Positions 7,779-14,790 of a DNA stretch of 49,283 nt are shown here, piece by piece. The DNA is taken from the IMG/VR virus record IMGVR_UViG_3300007276_000077, positions 1 to 49,283 of that record; one strand, given 5' to 3'. A program made the position numbers and the translations under genes. The number at the start of each line of letters is the position of its first letter. The stretch's first letter is position 1. The stretch is from a virus. The notes beneath the pieces are model-generated. The model did not search any database. It was not told the origin of the DNA and saw only the letters and a program-made list of their open reading frames with translations.

Positions 7779-7803
7779 AAGGCGCTCTTCGGAGCGCCTT
7801 TTT
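7779..7803 (+). terminator. Rho-independent terminator
   Basis: Perfect 9-bp stem AAGGCGCTC / GAGCGCCTT with TTCG tetraloop, running into TTTTT. Ends the 6958-7753 operon. Confidence 0.92.
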
Positions 7804-7840
7804 GCTGGCCTGACCGTCGATCCCATAGAGATTGCGTATC

Positions 7841-7893
7841 CGCGCGATGCCTGCCGTAGTCCTCTCAAGTCTCTGATATATTGAGAATATAAA
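7841..7893 (+). promoter_or_regulatory. Early promoter P6
   Basis: CGCGCGATGCCTGCCGTAGT block followed by GATATATTGAGAATATAAAG. The upstream block is well conserved; the AAGTAAG operator is missing. Confidence 0.6.
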
Positions 7894-7917
7894 GCAGCAA
7901 ATCAAAGGAAAACGAGA

Positions 7918-8319
7918 ATGAAAATCACCTCTATCGACCGCGCAACACACCGGCAGTTGTCTAGTGAAATCGCCACAACTCTTGCAGCTCTTGGCACCAA
8001 GTATGGCGTCACCTTCGAGGAGTTCGGTGGCCAATACGGCATGGAAGCTTTCTTCAAGATCAAAGCAACCGTCGTTGACACAGGCGCAGGCTTGAGCAGT
8101 GCAGAGGCGCTGTTCCGGCGTCATGCGGCCTGGTCCGGGATCGATCCTGATGCGTTCGGAAAGACCTTCGTGTTCAGAGGTGATGTCTGCACAGTGACCG
8201 GTTGGCGACCATCTGCGCCAAAGTATCCTGTCATTGGCACATGCAAAGGCAAAACATTCTACTTTATGACGGATACGCTGACGAAGAAGTATCCCCGGCC
8301 CATCGTGGTCGCCGCATAA
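7918..8319 (+). CDS. Hypothetical phage protein
   Basis: 133 residues. SD AAGGAAAACG sits upstream. The C-terminal half contains FVFRGDVCTVTGWRPSAPKY followed by a hydrophobic strand and aromatic residues, a pattern I associate with small conserved phage proteins of unknown role, but I cannot name the family. Preceded by promoter P6. Confidence 0.65.
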   Translation: MKITSIDRATHRQLSSEIATTLAALGTKYGVTFEEFGGQYGMEAFFKIKATVVDTGAGLSSAEALFRRHAAWSGIDPDAFGKTFVFRGDVCTVTGWRPSAPKYPVIGTCKGKTFYFMTDTLTKKYPRPIVVAA

Positions 8320-8368
8320 CAAGACCAACGGGAACTGCAATCACCTTGCGGTTCCCGCGCGTATTCAC

Positions 8369-8404
8369 TGCGCGCCCTACCAAGAGCCTGTTATAACTAA
8401 ACAT
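8369..8404 (+). promoter_or_regulatory. Early promoter P7
   Basis: TGCGCGCCCTACCAAGAGCC followed by TGTTATAACTAAAC. The -10 box is conserved; the operator is degenerate. Confidence 0.5.
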
Positions 8405-8430
8405 GAAGCAAATAAACAAAGGCTCAAAAT

Positions 8431-8778
8431 ATGTCTGATCAACCAAGCGTCACGAACTTTCCAATGTCTCACGTCGATCCTGCAAAGCAGATCAAAGCTG
8501 GTGATATGGCTGTTATCGTGCGTCTCGACGGCACAATCTCAACACTGGCATTCGAAGCGAATGTGGATCTGCTCAAAAAGGATCCAGAAACGCTCGACGA
8601 TGCCGAACTCGACGAGTTGGAATGTATCGTCAATCAAGGCGAGACCGTCTTCGCTCTGACACTGGCGGCGACCAATCCCTTGCTGATGAAGATCCTGAAG
8701 GATGTGGCCAGTAACCCCGATCTGGTCAATCTTGATGAAATCAACAAGGCAGCGCAACGCGCAGCACGTCCGAACTGA
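8431..8778 (+). CDS. Hypothetical protein
   Basis: 115-residue acidic protein with an N-terminal beta hairpin (MAVIVRLDGTISTLAFE) and helical remainder (LDDAELDELECIVNQGE). The start follows AAAGGCTC. The next gene begins 2 bases after its stop. Family unknown. Confidence 0.65.
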   Translation: MSDQPSVTNFPMSHVDPAKQIKAGDMAVIVRLDGTISTLAFEANVDLLKKDPETLDDAELDELECIVNQGETVFALTLAATNPLLMKILKDVASNPDLVNLDEINKAAQRAARPN

Positions 8779-8780
8779 TC

Positions 8781-9038
8781 ATGGCAAAAGCCAGTCGCCT
8801 TCGACTGCGCTTTGCCACTGCCGGGTTTCTGGCTGAAATGCGTAAGCAATTCGCCAGCGCCCGGCCAGGCGAGGACTGTCCGGTCAAGAACCTGGAGGAT
8901 TATTCCTCGGAACAGCGCTCGGCTATTATGGCGGGCGTTGAAAAGGCACTTCAGTATGGATCGGACGACTCTGACGCCATCTTCGCACGATGGGTCGAGA
9001 TACAAAATGAACGCGAAAACACCCCCTTTGGAGATTAG
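8781..9038 (+). CDS. Hypothetical protein
   Basis: 85 residues, N-terminus basic (MAKASRLRLRFATAGFLAEM), rest helical. Immediately downstream of the previous gene and 1 base before the next, so co-translated. No recognisable domain. Confidence 0.6.
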   Translation: MAKASRLRLRFATAGFLAEMRKQFASARPGEDCPVKNLEDYSSEQRSAIMAGVEKALQYGSDDSDAIFARWVEIQNERENTPFGD

Positions 9039-9039
9039 A

Positions 9040-9306
9040 ATGGCAAACAGGATAATTGGCGACATTATGCGCGCCACAAGGGTCACGACCATAGATGATA
9101 TGGGTGATCCGGAGCATACCGATCGCAGCTATGTGGCTGATGTTTTGGTTAGGAACCAATGGTTCAGCGGCAAGATCGAAAAATTCGAGGAGAAAAACGG
9201 CTACATCGTTATGAAGCAGGGACCAGACATCGCCGAGGTCTGGATTGCGGTGGACGCTATTGATGCGGTCCGGGTCACATGGTCGATGGAAGAAGTTGCC
9301 GCATAA
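9040..9306 (+). CDS. Hypothetical protein
   Basis: 88 residues. ATG 9040 is preferred because GGAGATTAG lies upstream; in-frame starts at 8812 and 9007 overlap the previous gene. The pattern suggests a small beta barrel (SYVADVLVRNQWFSGKIEKF, YIVMKQGPDIAEVWIAVDAI). Function unknown. Confidence 0.65.
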   Translation: MANRIIGDIMRATRVTTIDDMGDPEHTDRSYVADVLVRNQWFSGKIEKFEEKNGYIVMKQGPDIAEVWIAVDAIDAVRVTWSMEEVAA

Positions 9307-9310
9307 GCGC

Positions 9311-9350
9311 GCAAGAGCCCCGTCATTTTTCGTGTTATAAAATGAGACAA
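9311..9350 (+). promoter_or_regulatory. Early promoter P8
   Basis: GAGCCCCGTC then CGTGTTATAAAATGAGAC. The -10 core is conserved; the operator is degenerate. Confidence 0.5.
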
Positions 9351-9371
9351 TCAGCGCACACTAGGATCTAC

Positions 9372-9623
9372 ATGCCATACATCATTATTCTCGCGATCGC
9401 CGCGATCTTCTACGTGACCGGTTTCAGTGACACCGACGGGACAGAGCGGCTACTGCATGAGAGCGGCTACAAGAGCGTTCAGGTGCAGGGGTATGCATTC
9501 GTGGGCTGTGACGAGGGTCATCACTACCGAACAGCGTTTACGGCCGTTACAGAGGCCGGTGAGAGCATTGCGGGGTCTGTCTGTGCGACACGCTTCGGCA
9601 CGCCGGTTATAAACCTACACTAA
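9372..9623 (+). CDS. Small membrane-anchored phage protein
   Basis: 83 residues from ATG 9372. The N-terminal hydrophobic segment (MPYIIILAIAAIFYVTGF) acts as membrane anchor or uncleaved signal. The soluble part has GYKSVQVQGYAFVGCDEG and a second cysteine in GSVCATRFG that could form a disulfide. This layout recurs in many phage and prophage small membrane proteins of unknown function. SD-like AGGATC upstream. An envelope or lysis-related role is conceivable. Confidence 0.65.
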   Translation: MPYIIILAIAAIFYVTGFSDTDGTERLLHESGYKSVQVQGYAFVGCDEGHHYRTAFTAVTEAGESIAGSVCATRFGTPVINLH

Positions 9624-9624
9624 G

Positions 9625-9690
9625 ATGCCGCGCGACACCTGCCGCAGCCCGTTTCGAACTCTGCTATATTAAATAAGTAAACACATATTC
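9625..9690 (+). promoter_or_regulatory. Early promoter/operator cassette P9
   Basis: ATGCCGCGCGACACCTGCCG block, -10-like GCTATATT and operator-like AAATAAGTAAACACATATT. Confidence 0.72.
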
Positions 9691-9702
9691 AAGGATGCAG
9701 CT

Positions 9703-10410
9703 ATGTCTGACCAAAACTCCTCATGCACTTTACGTCTGATCGGCACGATCGAAAAGCTAAAGCTGGCGGCGTTGGCTGCCAAGCTGGACTTTGAGTTCGA
9801 GGATCTCGAAGACGGCATCGTGTTCACCGAAAATGCTGATGGTGGTGAAATGCCCAACGACTGGGCAAAGGCTGTGATCGACGCAGGGCTTAGCTACTGC
9901 TGGACCTGCGATTATCGGATGAATGGCCAACCGAGCGTGGAGCTTTACAACGCCGATATTGGGGAAGTTTTCACCAGCATATGGAACGAGCAGCAGATTT
10001 GTATCACCGCGGCCGACTTACGGCGCTGGAAGCGCGTCGACCGTGTCTTACTTTGGGACAAGTGGCTGCGTTTAGCGACGTTTACCGTGACCGAAGGTGC
10101 CGTAAAGGTGCCAGAGAAAATGGTGAAGCTGACGGTAATCGTGCAAGAAGTCTCGACGCCCTTCCCGCCAGCGCATCCTGATCCATTGATCTACACGGTC
10201 GATGTTGCGGAAGCTATGATCGAAGGCTTGACCGTGCATTCGTTCAACGAAGTCCTTGAGGCGGAGATTGTCCGTCAGGTGGTGCAAGAGCGCTATGAGG
10301 AGCTTGATGGCGATGGCGGCCACGGCGTGCTTGCTGAAATCCGCGATGGGTTGAGGGTGCTGTTCGTGTTCAAGGGTGACATTCCGCCAGCGTTCGACTT
10401 CCGCAAATAA
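9703..10410 (+). CDS. Hypothetical protein
   Basis: 235-residue acidic protein with no recognisable family. The first 120 residues look alpha/beta with two nearby cysteines (SYCWTCDYRM). The last third is helical with an acidic loop (EELDGDGGHG). It starts 14 bases after cassette P9, with GGATGCAG as a possible ribosome site. Confidence 0.65.
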   Translation: MSDQNSSCTLRLIGTIEKLKLAALAAKLDFEFEDLEDGIVFTENADGGEMPNDWAKAVIDAGLSYCWTCDYRMNGQPSVELYNADIGEVFTSIWNEQQICITAADLRRWKRVDRVLLWDKWLRLATFTVTEGAVKVPEKMVKLTVIVQEVSTPFPPAHPDPLIYTVDVAEAMIEGLTVHSFNEVLEAEIVRQVVQERYEELDGDGGHGVLAEIRDGLRVLFVFKGDIPPAFDFRK

Positions 10411-10412
10411 GC

Positions 10413-10473
10413 CACGCGACACCTGCCGCAGTCCTAATCTCTGCGTGTTATAAAGTAAGTAAGTAGAAACTTG
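10413..10473 (+). promoter_or_regulatory. Early promoter/operator cassette P10
   Basis: Best-conserved copy: CACGCGACACCTGCCGCAGT, TGTTATAAAG and operator AAGTAAGTAAGTAGAAACTT. Confidence 0.8.
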
Positions 10474-10491
10474 ATTAAGGAGATATTGAGC

Positions 10492-10725
10492 ATGCCCATA
10501 AAAGCTGAACTCTATGGCGGGGAGCTTCTGACCAATCCGGCAGGAGTTATCAACGGTGAGAACTGGGATGTGATCCAGGAGGACGTCCTGCTCGCTATGG
10601 AAAGCGGCATGCTTGTTTGCATGCTGAATACAGACTTCGCCGTTCCCGAGCATAGGCGCGACGAAATGAACGCGGAAGTCAGGCGCCGCGTCACCTCTGC
10701 TGTCGATAAGGGGAAGCTGTCATGA
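10492..10725 (+). CDS. Hypothetical protein
   Basis: 77 residues. ATG 10492 chosen for the strong SD AAGGAGAT. The C-terminus is helical and charged (RRDEMNAEVRRRVTSAVDKG). First gene of a block leading to the SleB-type lysin; the stop overlaps the start of the next mini-gene (ATGA). Confidence 0.65.
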   Translation: MPIKAELYGGELLTNPAGVINGENWDVIQEDVLLAMESGMLVCMLNTDFAVPEHRRDEMNAEVRRRVTSAVDKGKLS

Positions 10726-10811
10726 TCGGTATTCCCAAGATCCTCTACGAACAGCTGCCGAACTATCTGCGGCCGTTCTACTTCTGTCTTCCACTGGGAT
10801 TTATGAAGTGA
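10722..10811 (+). CDS. Mini-protein upstream of lysin
   Basis: 29 codons (MIGIPKILYEQLPNYLRPFY, then a hydrophobic end FCLPLGFMK). The start overlaps the previous stop (ATGA) and its stop overlaps the GTG of the lysin gene (GTGA), so it is tightly coupled. It may be a leader or a tiny lysis-helper membrane peptide; nothing in the sequence decides. Confidence 0.4.
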   Translation: MIGIPKILYEQLPNYLRPFYFCLPLGFMK

Positions 10812-11182
10812 TTGCGACGGCGGCGGTCTGTCTCGCAATGAACATATATCACGAGGCGCGTGGCGAAAGCATTGATGGTATGATCGCTGTCGCTCAGGTC
10901 ACTCTTAACCGGGTTGAGGCGTCAGAGTATCCGGATGATATTTGTGAGGTCGTCTATCAGCGAAAGCAGTTCAGCTGGACCGCTGACCCGAACGATATTG
11001 ATGATGTGGAAAGTTACACTCTTGCCGCGTTGATCGCAGAAGAGGTGATCGATGGGCGCACCGCTGATTTGGTTTACGGAGCGCTTCATTATTACGCACC
11101 TCACGCCGCGGATCCCTACTGGGCGAATGATTTCGTTATCGCGGCCCAGATCGGTCGTCATGTTTTTCTGGTTGAGGATTAA
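10808..11182 (+). CDS. Cell wall hydrolase, SleB / Hydrolase_2 family (endolysin candidate)
   Basis: 124 residues, GTG start. The family pattern is clear: AMNIYHEARGES (11-21) with the probable catalytic Glu16, VAQVTLNRV, YPDDICEVVYQ and KQFSWTADP, then HYYAPHAADP.W. These enzymes cleave peptidoglycan glycan strands, so it is the best endolysin candidate here. The N-terminus is weakly hydrophobic without a clear signal peptide, so release may need a holin. A related domain sits inside the tape measure protein. Confidence 0.88.
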   Translation: MIATAAVCLAMNIYHEARGESIDGMIAVAQVTLNRVEASEYPDDICEVVYQRKQFSWTADPNDIDDVESYTLAALIAEEVIDGRTADLVYGALHYYAPHAADPYWANDFVIAAQIGRHVFLVED

Positions 11183-11193
11183 TCGTGACAATT

Positions 11194-11310
11194 GTTACAA
11201 AACTGTAACCGTTCGTCATATTGGTATTTAAGGCATAATTATCAATATCTTACCTCGAAACACCAGCCGCAAACCGCTGCATTTTGTGCTAAATTTAGAC
11301 AACTAAAAAA
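11194..11310 (+). promoter_or_regulatory. Intergenic region with early-type promoter
   Basis: 148-base gap. It holds a short inverted repeat GTTACA/TGTAAC (11194-11209) and, at 11261-11305, an early-type promoter (CACCAGCCGCAAACCG, then TGTGCTAAATTTAG) without the AAGTAAG operator. Confidence 0.5.
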
Positions 11311-11330
11311 GCGATGAATAGGAAAATAAA

Positions 11331-11564
11331 ATGCTTAAAATTAGTCAAATTCAGATCGGCGATGTTGTCGCTGTGCGCCTCGACTTTGGCACAGGCCGGA
11401 TGGTGCATGGCATGGTTAAAGCCGTGGAAGAAGATATCAAAGGTGGGCATCCCGGCATCGACTTCGAAATTGTGGTTGTGGCGGGTGAGGTTTCGCAGCC
11501 GCGTTGGGCATATCTGCACCAAGTCGACTACATGGTCTCGAAAGCTTTGCAGGTGGCAGCATGA
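11331..11564 (+). CDS. Hypothetical protein
   Basis: 77-residue beta-rich protein (IQIGDVVAVRLDFGTGRMVH), probably a small SH3-like or KOW-like barrel. Two further small beta proteins follow in the operon. Upstream AGGAAAATAA could be the ribosome site. Function unknown. Confidence 0.6.
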   Translation: MLKISQIQIGDVVAVRLDFGTGRMVHGMVKAVEEDIKGGHPGIDFEIVVVAGEVSQPRWAYLHQVDYMVSKALQVAA

Positions 11565-11920
11565 CTTTCACCATCAAAGAGATCCGCGAACAAGCAACCA
11601 TGCTGCTCGACGTGCCTGGCGAATACATCGCCTACGAGCATCCGACCAAGGGTGATATGGCGCCGTGCATCTTCTACGATCTGAAAAGCCACGATCTGAA
11701 CGGCGACACCTATTGGGACGCCGGTCCAGAGGAAGAAATCATCGAGTGGCTCGCGGTCGAGCGCGCAGACAAATTGGCGCGCACCTTCATGGATCTGCGC
11801 TCGGATCTGACAAAGCTGTCCTTGGATGAGTGGCTTATCGAACACAACGACGTGCTGACCGAGGCGGAACGCGCCATCGGCAGCGAAATCCTGAAACATC
11901 ACCCACAGAATTGGACATAA
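11561..11920 (+). CDS. Hypothetical protein
   Basis: 119 residues from the ATG overlapping the previous stop (ATGA). Acidic, mixed alpha/beta, with helical segments EEEIIEWLAVERADKLARTF and LDEWLIEHNDVLTEAERAI. No family recognised. A longer in-frame start at 11504 would lie inside the previous gene. Confidence 0.65.
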   Translation: MTFTIKEIREQATMLLDVPGEYIAYEHPTKGDMAPCIFYDLKSHDLNGDTYWDAGPEEEIIEWLAVERADKLARTFMDLRSDLTKLSLDEWLIEHNDVLTEAERAIGSEILKHHPQNWT

Positions 11921-11921
11921 C

Positions 11922-12317
11922 GTGACTGCCCAGTCCTATCACCGGCACATGAAGCAGAGCGGCTACGACAGGCGGCTCAAGCGCTGGTATCGCCGCCCAA
12001 TGACACATCGCTGGTCCAGGTGTTCTCTACCGGATCCGCGTCAAGATGAAACAGGGAGTTTCGATATGAAGAAAGAAGACCTACTCTTCAAAAAGGGCGA
12101 CAAGATCAAGCTGACACATATGGGTGACGATCCTGATCCGATTCCAGTCGGAACAACCGGCACGATCCTGTCAATCAGCGGTCCTTTTCGCGGAGAAGCC
12201 TCCGTTACGGTCAAATGGGACATTCGGCGCTCGTTGTCGCTGATCTGGCCTATTGACCAGTTCGAGGTGCTACCCGCCGATCCCATCACAACAGCGCCAG
12301 AGGAGGCTGTAGAATGA
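11922..12317 (+). CDS. DUF4314-like small protein (two possible starts)
   Basis: The C-terminal part (from Met at 12066) reads FKKGDKIKLTHMGDDPDPIP, GTTGTILSI, VKWD...LSLIWPIDQFEVL, matching the DUF4314 pattern of a small beta barrel found in phages. ATG 12066 has a good SD (CAGGGAG) and gives 83 residues. A GTG at 11922, one base after the previous stop, gives 131 residues with a very basic N-terminus rich in Tyr and Arg. I give the longer span but think the 12066 start is at least as likely. Confidence 0.55.
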   Translation: MTAQSYHRHMKQSGYDRRLKRWYRRPMTHRWSRCSLPDPRQDETGSFDMKKEDLLFKKGDKIKLTHMGDDPDPIPVGTTGTILSISGPFRGEASVTVKWDIRRSLSLIWPIDQFEVLPADPITTAPEEAVE

Positions 12318-12454
12318 CATACGACCTTAAGACCATACGAGCCATGCCGGACGAGGAGCTTGCGCGTATAAAGGCCGGGATACTGGCACGCTGGGACGAA
12401 AAGCCGCGCGACACCTGCCGCACTCCGTATCTGATCGTGCTAAAAAGTAAGTAA
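12314..12454 (+). CDS. Small hypothetical protein running into promoter P11
   Basis: 46 codons starting at the ATG that overlaps the previous stop. The sequence begins MTYDLKTIRAMPDEELARIK. The last 14 residues (DTCRTPYLIVLKSK) are encoded by the conserved promoter block, and the stop is one of the TAA triplets of the operator. Confidence 0.5.
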   Translation: MTYDLKTIRAMPDEELARIKAGILARWDEKPRDTCRTPYLIVLKSK

Positions 12455-12465
12455 GAGAAAACTTA
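12404..12465 (+). promoter_or_regulatory. Early promoter/operator cassette P11
   Basis: CGCGCGACACCTGCCGCACT block, -10-like GTGCTAAAA and operator AAGTAAGTAAGAGAAAACTT ending in TA. Overlaps the 3' end of the preceding small gene. Confidence 0.75.
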
Positions 12466-12480
12466 GCATAGGACAGAAAA

Positions 12481-12873
12481 ATGCAAGACCTTAACAATCT
12501 CACAGACCTCGCAGCCGTTCTGCGCCAAATCGCGCAAGACGATAGCAAAACCGAAATCGCCTTCGATATGAACCGCGAGTATGAGTTCCGCGGATCTACC
12601 GATCATCCTTGCGGTTCAGCCTGCTGCATTGGTGGTTGGGTGCAGCTGTTGCGCCCTGAACTGCGCGACAAGACACTGATTGAGGCCGTGCATGCCATTG
12701 CCCCAAGCATCAGCGTCTCCGAGATCGACCAACTTTGCTGGCCGGAGTCGGATACGGATGAAACCAGTTACGTCTGGGCCGCAACACCGGAGCAGGCAGC
12801 CCTTGCTGTCGAAATTCTACGCGACACCGGCAAATGTGACTGGGACCGTGCTATGGCGGAGGGCGCAGCGTAA
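12481..12873 (+). CDS. Hypothetical protein
   Basis: 130 residues. Two cysteine pairs occur in HPCGSACCIGGW (residues about 43-54), a sequence I associate with conserved small phage and bacterial proteins, followed by acidic helices. The AGGACAG ribosome site is close to P11. Function unknown; metal binding by the cysteines is possible. Confidence 0.65.
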   Translation: MQDLNNLTDLAAVLRQIAQDDSKTEIAFDMNREYEFRGSTDHPCGSACCIGGWVQLLRPELRDKTLIEAVHAIAPSISVSEIDQLCWPESDTDETSYVWAATPEQAALAVEILRDTGKCDWDRAMAEGAA

Positions 12874-13130
12874 TGGCGTATTCACACCCATACGACCAAA
12901 TCAAGCAGTTGATGGCTCAGGGCGATGCGTTCGTCCTGACCAAGACAAGCTGGAACGGTTATTCGAGCAACTCCGGCCTTTGGGAGTTCGCAGTGCTGGA
13001 CGCTGGACGCAAGTGGATCCGGATACAGGCGATCCACAACGGCTCACGATCATACGATACCAGTGAAAAAGCCGGTTTGCCTATGTGGATCACATGGACG
13101 CAGTTTGGCTCCTTCGGGGTGCAGCTATGA
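12873..13130 (+). CDS. Hypothetical protein
   Basis: 85-residue beta-rich protein. The start overlaps the previous stop by one base (TAATG). Rich in aromatic residues (SWNGYSSNSGLWEF, MWITWTQFG). No family recognised. Confidence 0.6.
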   Translation: MAYSHPYDQIKQLMAQGDAFVLTKTSWNGYSSNSGLWEFAVLDAGRKWIRIQAIHNGSRSYDTSEKAGLPMWITWTQFGSFGVQL

Positions 13131-13305
13131 AGAGGTTTCTGATTATGGACAATAAAGGCTTCGAGTTTGACAGCTTCGACACCGTCGAGGATGCCGAAAG
13201 CACGCCGTGATTGATGCTGAAGTTACCAATGAGGATCGTGAGGTTTGGGATCTTCAGAGCCGCGACCTTAAGCCTGTCATTCGGGCGCATTTGCTTCACA
13301 TCTAA
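13127..13305 (+). pseudogene. Small gene apparently split by a one-base frameshift
   Basis: The ATG at 13127 (overlapping the previous stop) encodes MKRFLIMDNKGFEFDSFDTV and stops at 13210. A GTG at 13207 overlaps that stop and continues as IDAEVTNEDREVWDL to 13305. The parts look like one protein of about 59 residues, with the join near EDAES/VIDAE and a -1 change restoring the frame. It may be a one-base deletion, a sequencing error, or two coupled mini-genes. Confidence 0.45.
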
Positions 13306-13311
13306 AAGCCC

Positions 13312-13531
13312 AATCTGGTTGCATAAGGTTGCCTAAATGCCGTTTTGTGACAGGATAGCGTCACTTTATGTAACCTCTATGCAACCAAAACGTAAACAAC
13401 CCTTCAGCTATGCATCACGAAATGCAACCAAAACGTAAACCGATATGTAACCAAATCAATTACTTAGCCGATCTGGTTGCCTAAAATCGACAAAACCTTT
13501 TTTTCCAGCTTTCTATGCAACCAAAACAGAC
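13312..13531. repeat. Iteron-like ATGCAACC cluster
   Basis: ATGCAACCAAAACGTAAAC occurs twice exactly (13379-13397, 13422-13440). Variants ATGTAACC (13368, 13445) and ATGCAACCAAAACAGAC (13515) occur as well as inverted forms GGTTGCAT and GGTTGCCTAAA (13317-13337, 13475-13485). At least seven related sites in 220 bases. Confidence 0.65.
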
Positions 13532-13654
13532 CTCAAAACGACCGGAACATCTGACTGAACTCAGGCTTTTGAGAGAGCGAAATTCTCCACATCCGGATCA
13601 TATGAACCAAGGAGAACTGAGGCTCAAAAACTATGGATAAACCACACCAACAAA

Positions 13655-13722
13655 AAAGCCGTCTCTCTTCTCTTAAAGAAAGAAAGAAAGAAAGTAAGAA
13701 AGGTAGAGAGACGGACTTTTCA
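13655..13722. repeat. Purine/pyrimidine hairpin element, copy 1
   Basis: AAAAGCCGTCTCTCT (13655-13669) pairs with AGAGAGACGGACTTTT around a GAAA-repeat loop. The 17-mer CCGTCTCTCTTCTCTTA at 13659-13675 recurs inverted at 27572-27588. Confidence 0.6.
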
Positions 13723-13862
13723 AACACATCAAGATCCTCATCCGGCATAGAAGATCAAACCCATATTCATATAAGCAATAAGACAAGGACGAACCAATAA
13801 AAGCACACCGGCACCAAAGAAGCTCACCAGACACGAACCTAAGCATCTAGCAGCACCGACAC

Positions 13863-13886
13863 AGCTACATAGCTAGGAAGCTACCC
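13863..13886. repeat. Octad array O1
   Basis: Three 8-bp units in exact register matching RGCTANAT (first unit AGCTACAT). Leftmost member of the octad family found at eight places up to 23.8 kb. Confidence 0.55.
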
Positions 13887-14078
13887 AGTGACGCTTATAT
13901 CGAGGCTCAGCACACAAAGCACACCAAACGATAGACCTCGGTAACAGAGACGAGAACGTATGACCGAAAGAAGCATACATGCTTCGGACAAGAGAACCTC
14001 GGTATGAGAGGCGTGTAGATGCGTAGGAGCGCTTAGGAACGAGAGGAAGCCTGTGTGTAGGATAGATCGTTTATACCA

Positions 14079-14216
14079 AGAAAGCTGGTGTGCGAGATAT
14101 GTGTCGAATGGTAAGAAAGCGCTAAGGAAGTTCTAAGGAAGCTGGTGTATGAGATAGGTCTGTTAATGCTAAGGAAGCTGGTGTGTAGGATATGTGTTAA
14201 ATGCCGAGGAAGCTGG
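14079..14216. repeat. Imperfect direct repeats of about 36 bp
   Basis: GGAAGCTGGTGT or a close variant starts units at about 14079, 14136, 14172 and 14207 (spacing 57, 36, 35). Two 11-base partial units fill the first gap. A truncated variant may precede at 14041. Confidence 0.6.
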
Positions 14217-14300
14217 AAAGTTGCCGCGCCTCATCCATTCCACACCCAAGCACCAACCCCGGCCACCACTGCCCCAGGCATATCCATATCCACAAAAGTG

Positions 14301-14352
14301 CCGCGCGATGCCTGTATCTATCCGCAAATGTGCGTGTTATAACTTAATTCTA
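14301..14352 (+). promoter_or_regulatory. Early promoter P12 driving a small RNA candidate
   Basis: CCGCGCGATGCCTGTATCTA, then GCGTGTTATAAC at 14332-14343. Same upstream block and -10 as other early promoters, but what follows is a structured RNA rather than a clear gene. Confidence 0.6.
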
Positions 14353-14490
14353 GTCGAAAGAGCGTGATGTGGCGCTCGACGCGAGACACTTGTCTGTGCG
14401 TCCTCTTTTCAAATAACGGTCAACACATCTTGCCCGTCACCTCTTCAGAGGCATGCTGCGAGTAACATCCGGCATGCCTCTTTTTTTTGG
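14350..14490 (+). ncRNA. Candidate phage small RNA
   Basis: Bounded by promoter P12 and a strong terminator, so a transcript of about 140 nt is expected. A first hairpin pairs GACGC (14378-14382) and AGAC with GTCT and GCGTC (14398-14402), followed by CTCTTTT. The 3' hairpin is the terminator at 14447-14488. A 32-codon frame at 14368 lacks a good ribosome site and ends inside the terminator loop, so coding is less likely. No known RNA family recognised. Confidence 0.55.
14447..14488 (+). terminator. Rho-independent terminator
   Basis: 10-bp stem AGAGGCATGC / GCATGCCTCT with a 15-base loop, followed by eight T residues. Confidence 0.92.
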
Positions 14491-14555
14491 CTCATGAAAT
14501 CACGGGCAAGGAATGGACAGACTTAAACAGGGGAACTGGTGGGGTGGATCAGCCA

Positions 14556-14607
14556 TTCCCATGGGTTTCCATGCTTATCCTCGGTCATCTACGGAAACCC
14601 ATGGGAA
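14556..14607. repeat. Inverted repeat with CCCATGGG cores
   Basis: Perfect 15-bp arms TTCCCATGGGTTTCC (14556-14570) and GGAAACCCATGGGAA (14593-14607) with a 22-base spacer. The core CCCATGGG recurs at 15589 and 15629 beyond the next gene. Confidence 0.7.
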
Positions 14608-14744
14608 CCCGAGTGGCGCCCCTAGGAGAAAACCCACTATTGTCCATGGAAATCATAGGGTTACAAAAACCCCTATTTTCGCAGGCAGACCGCAGGGAGC
14701 CGCCAGATGCTCAGGCTCCGCAAGGCACATGCACACCCCAGTAA

Positions 14745-14790
14745 GACCCTGCCGCAATCCTCATAAGACACTGATATAAATAAAGAATAG
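14745..14790 (+). promoter_or_regulatory. Early promoter P13
   Basis: GACCCTGCCGCAATCC block, then CTGATATAAATAAAGAATAG. Drives the 14835 gene. Confidence 0.65.

Noticed and set aside
13533-13748. Minus-strand frame with Leu/Ser-rich protein
   Set aside because: Its sequence is just the pyrimidine-repeat element translated.
14145-14779. Small plus-strand frames in the repeat region
   Set aside because: They cross the promoter, terminator and inverted repeats and lack ribosome sites.
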